A stretch of DNA of 6,944 nucleotides from an uncultured Elusimicrobium sp. Its GTDB lineage: Bacteria > Elusimicrobiota > Elusimicrobia > Elusimicrobiales > Elusimicrobiaceae. Positions within the stretch are counted from its first letter, which is position 1; every line of letters begins with the position of its first letter. Under the pieces are notes generated by a model, which saw nothing but the letters and a program-made list of their open reading frames with translations, ran no database searches and was not told where the DNA came from. Below are positions 5,651-6,944 of this stretch, in pieces. The position numbers were made by a program, and so were the translations under genes. Location of the stretch: positions 1 through 6,944 of the forward strand of contig CAMGSK010000080.1 of the NCBI GenBank assembly GCA_946061795.1, given 5' to 3'.

Positions 5651-6876
5651 ACGAGTTTTTTAACCTCTTGAACAATCGTTTTAAGCGGCAGGCGTTTCTG
5701 CTCGCCGCTGGTCAAATCTTTCAGCGTCGCTTCTTGTTGGGCCAATTCGTCTTCGCCCAAAATCAGCGCATAAGCCGCGCCGCAGCGGTTGGCCTGTTTC
5801 ATTTGGCCTTTGGCGTTCTTGTCAAACAGACCGCCTTCCGTGCGCACGCCCGCTTCGCGCAATGCCTGCATCAGGCTGAACGCGGGCTCGTTGCACGCCG
5901 CGCCCAAAGACGCGACAAAAACGCTTTTTTCTTTTTGCGCGGGCGTTTCTCCGCGCGAAGCGATAACGCGCTCCACACCCATGGCCCAGCCCACGGCCGG
6001 CGTGGCGGGACCGCCCATGCTTTTAATCAAACCGTCATAACGTCCGCCCGCCGCAATGGCGTTTTGGGAGGTGTCCCCCGCCTGGAATTCAAACACGGTG
6101 CGGGAATAATAATCCAGCCCGCGCACCAGCATGGGATCCACAATAAAATCAATTCTGCCTTTGAGCAGCCGCTGCACCTCGTCAAAATGCGCCTGGCATT
6201 CGGGGCAGAGGGTCATGGTCGGCACCTTGCCGGCGAAGCGGGCTCCGTCAATTTTGCAGTCCAGCACGCGCAGCGGATTTTTTTCCAAACGCGTTTGGCA
6301 GTTTTCGCACAGCGTATCTTTTTCTTTGGAAAGGAAATCAATCAAAGCCTGCCGATACAGCGGGCGACATTTGTCGCAGCCCAAACTGTTTATCTTAACG
6401 GAATAGTTTTTGGCTCCGAAGGCGGACACGATATCTTTGAGCATCAGAATCATTTCCGCGTCGGCGGCCGGGGCGGAATTGCCGATGGACTCGGCGCCGA
6501 TTTGTTCAAACTCGCGGTAGCGGCCCGCCTGCGGACGCTCGGCGCGGAACATGTTGCCGATATAGTAAAATTTCTGTACGGGCGCGGCCTGGGTGAAATT
6601 GTTCTCCAGATACGCGCGCACCACGCCCGGCGTGCCCTCGGGGCGTATGGCCAATTGGCGGTGGCCCGCGTCTTCAAAAGAATACATTTCTTTTTGGACG
6701 ATGTCGGTTGTCTCCCCGGTGGATTTGACAAAAAGTTCTTTCTGTTCCACGGTAGGCAGGCGAAGCTCGGAAAAGCCGTAGCGGCGCAGTACGCCGCGGG
6801 CGCAGTTTTCCAGCTCGGTGAATAAATTGGACTGGGGCTCAAAAATGTCCCGGAAACCTCTGACTAGTTTGCTCAT
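5647..6876 (-). CDS. hisS: Histidine--tRNA ligase (HisRS)
   Basis: This is a 409-residue class IIa synthetase that attaches histidine to tRNA(His) in the cytoplasm. Visible features in order: the N-terminal RGFRDIF (6-12), the RPEGT motif (78-82), motif 2 with RAERPQAGRYREFEQIGAE (111-129), a cysteine-rich insertion, the histidine-specific LVRGLDYYSRTVFEF (250-264, catalytic Arg252), AAGGRYDGL (275-283), motif 3 around AVGWAMGVERV (294-304), and a C-terminal anticodon-binding domain (about 315-409). The insertion carries CxxC pairs at 167/170, 190/193 and 224/227 plus Cys207. This is common in one branch of bacterial HisRS and suggests a metal site, though that is inference. Length is within the usual bacterial range (about 400-430). 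It is the first gene of the hisS-aspS operon. The ATG at 6876 has no Shine-Dalgarno sequence in front of it, so initiation may be leaderless or rely on an A/U-rich leader. Confidence 0.97.
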   Translation of the reverse strand: MSKLVRGFRDIFEPQSNLFTELENCARGVLRRYGFSELRLPTVEQKELFVKSTGETTDIVQKEMYSFEDAGHRQLAIRPEGTPGVVRAYLENNFTQAAPVQKFYYIGNMFRAERPQAGRYREFEQIGAESIGNSAPAADAEMILMLKDIVSAFGAKNYSVKINSLGCDKCRPLYRQALIDFLSKEKDTLCENCQTRLEKNPLRVLDCKIDGARFAGKVPTMTLCPECQAHFDEVQRLLKGRIDFIVDPMLVRGLDYYSRTVFEFQAGDTSQNAIAAGGRYDGLIKSMGGPATPAVGWAMGVERVIASRGETPAQKEKSVFVASLGAACNEPAFSLMQALREAGVRTEGGLFDKNAKGQMKQANRCGAAYALILGEDELAQQEATLKDLTSGEQKRLPLKTIVQEVKKLV

Positions 6877-6884
6877 ATAAAGTT

Positions 6885-6890
6885 ATTTTA
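6885..6890 (-). promoter_or_regulatory. Possible -10 element of hisS
   Basis: TAAAAT (five of six matches to TATAAT) ends eight bases before the hisS ATG, so transcription from it would begin at or within two bases of the start codon. No convincing -35 box is seen at the matching distance (only T-rich sequence), so this is a weak call. Confidence 0.25.
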
Positions 6891-6913
6891 ACATTTTATG
6901 CACAGGAGAAAAA

Positions 6914-6944
6914 ATGCCCTTTTCACCCAGCGAAACTCCGCATA
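6914..6944 (+). CDS. Start of a divergent gene (5' end only, unidentified)
   Basis: An ATG at 6914 is preceded by AGGAG with ideal five-base spacing (6904-6908), and the frame stays open to the window edge (MPFSPSETPH). Only ten complete codons are visible, so the product cannot be named. The evidence is the ribosome binding site and the orientation away from hisS. A chance match in this purine-rich stretch is possible. Confidence 0.45.
   Translation, partial: MPFSPSETPH

Noticed and set aside
5668..6825. 385-codon open frame on the plus strand
   Set aside because: It is antisense to hisS with the same shadow composition; hisS is unambiguous.

Overview
The window reads almost entirely from the minus strand and looks like chromosomal DNA of a diderm (two-membrane) bacterium. 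It carries a lipoprotein with a serine at position +2, a type I signal-peptide protein, a type IV-pilin-like protein and a bacterial-type HisRS/AspRS pair. My best guess is the phylum Elusimicrobiota. The pilin has the short-leader, four-cysteine style I associate with the very numerous PilE/PulG-like proteins of Elusimicrobium. This assignment is from recall and is not proven by the window.

Region by region, in the direction of transcription (high to low coordinates): positions 6914-6944 hold the first codons of a probable divergent plus-strand gene behind a perfect Shine-Dalgarno sequence. hisS (6876-5647) and aspS (5650-3899) form a tight operon joined by an ATGA overlap and closed by a textbook rho-independent terminator (3871-3835). 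Next comes a stand-alone type IV-pilin/pseudopilin gene (3677-3144). Its promoter spacer is mostly a run of 12 T residues, which makes it a candidate slippage-controlled promoter. The rest is a cluster of three genes of unknown function: a lipoprotein (3048-2023), a membrane-anchored protein (2000-882), and a secreted protein whose 3' end lies beyond the left edge (761-1, partial). The first two are 22 bases apart and probably share one promoter; the third has its own strong sigma-70-like promoter.

The most unusual content is that three-gene cluster. The products are highly charged, apparently helical, and exported by three different routes. They share a motif around Tyr-Gly followed by an Ala/Glu-rich helix and then Gly-x-Ile-Ser/Thr. 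In the secreted protein the motif recurs at exactly 52-residue intervals (Tyr-Gly at residues 124, 176 and 228). The membrane-anchored protein has one clear 52-residue copy. The lipoprotein has three degenerate copies about 88 residues apart. I do not recognise the family. The simplest reading is a locally duplicated family of cell-envelope helical-repeat proteins.

The AspRS has His31 and Gly81, the pair seen in non-discriminating AspRS. This suggests the organism makes Asn-tRNA(Asn) by the indirect GatCAB route. No tRNA, rRNA, CRISPR array, insertion sequence or attachment site was seen. No gene-free stretch exceeds 300 bases; the longest is the 221-base gap between aspS and the pilin gene.
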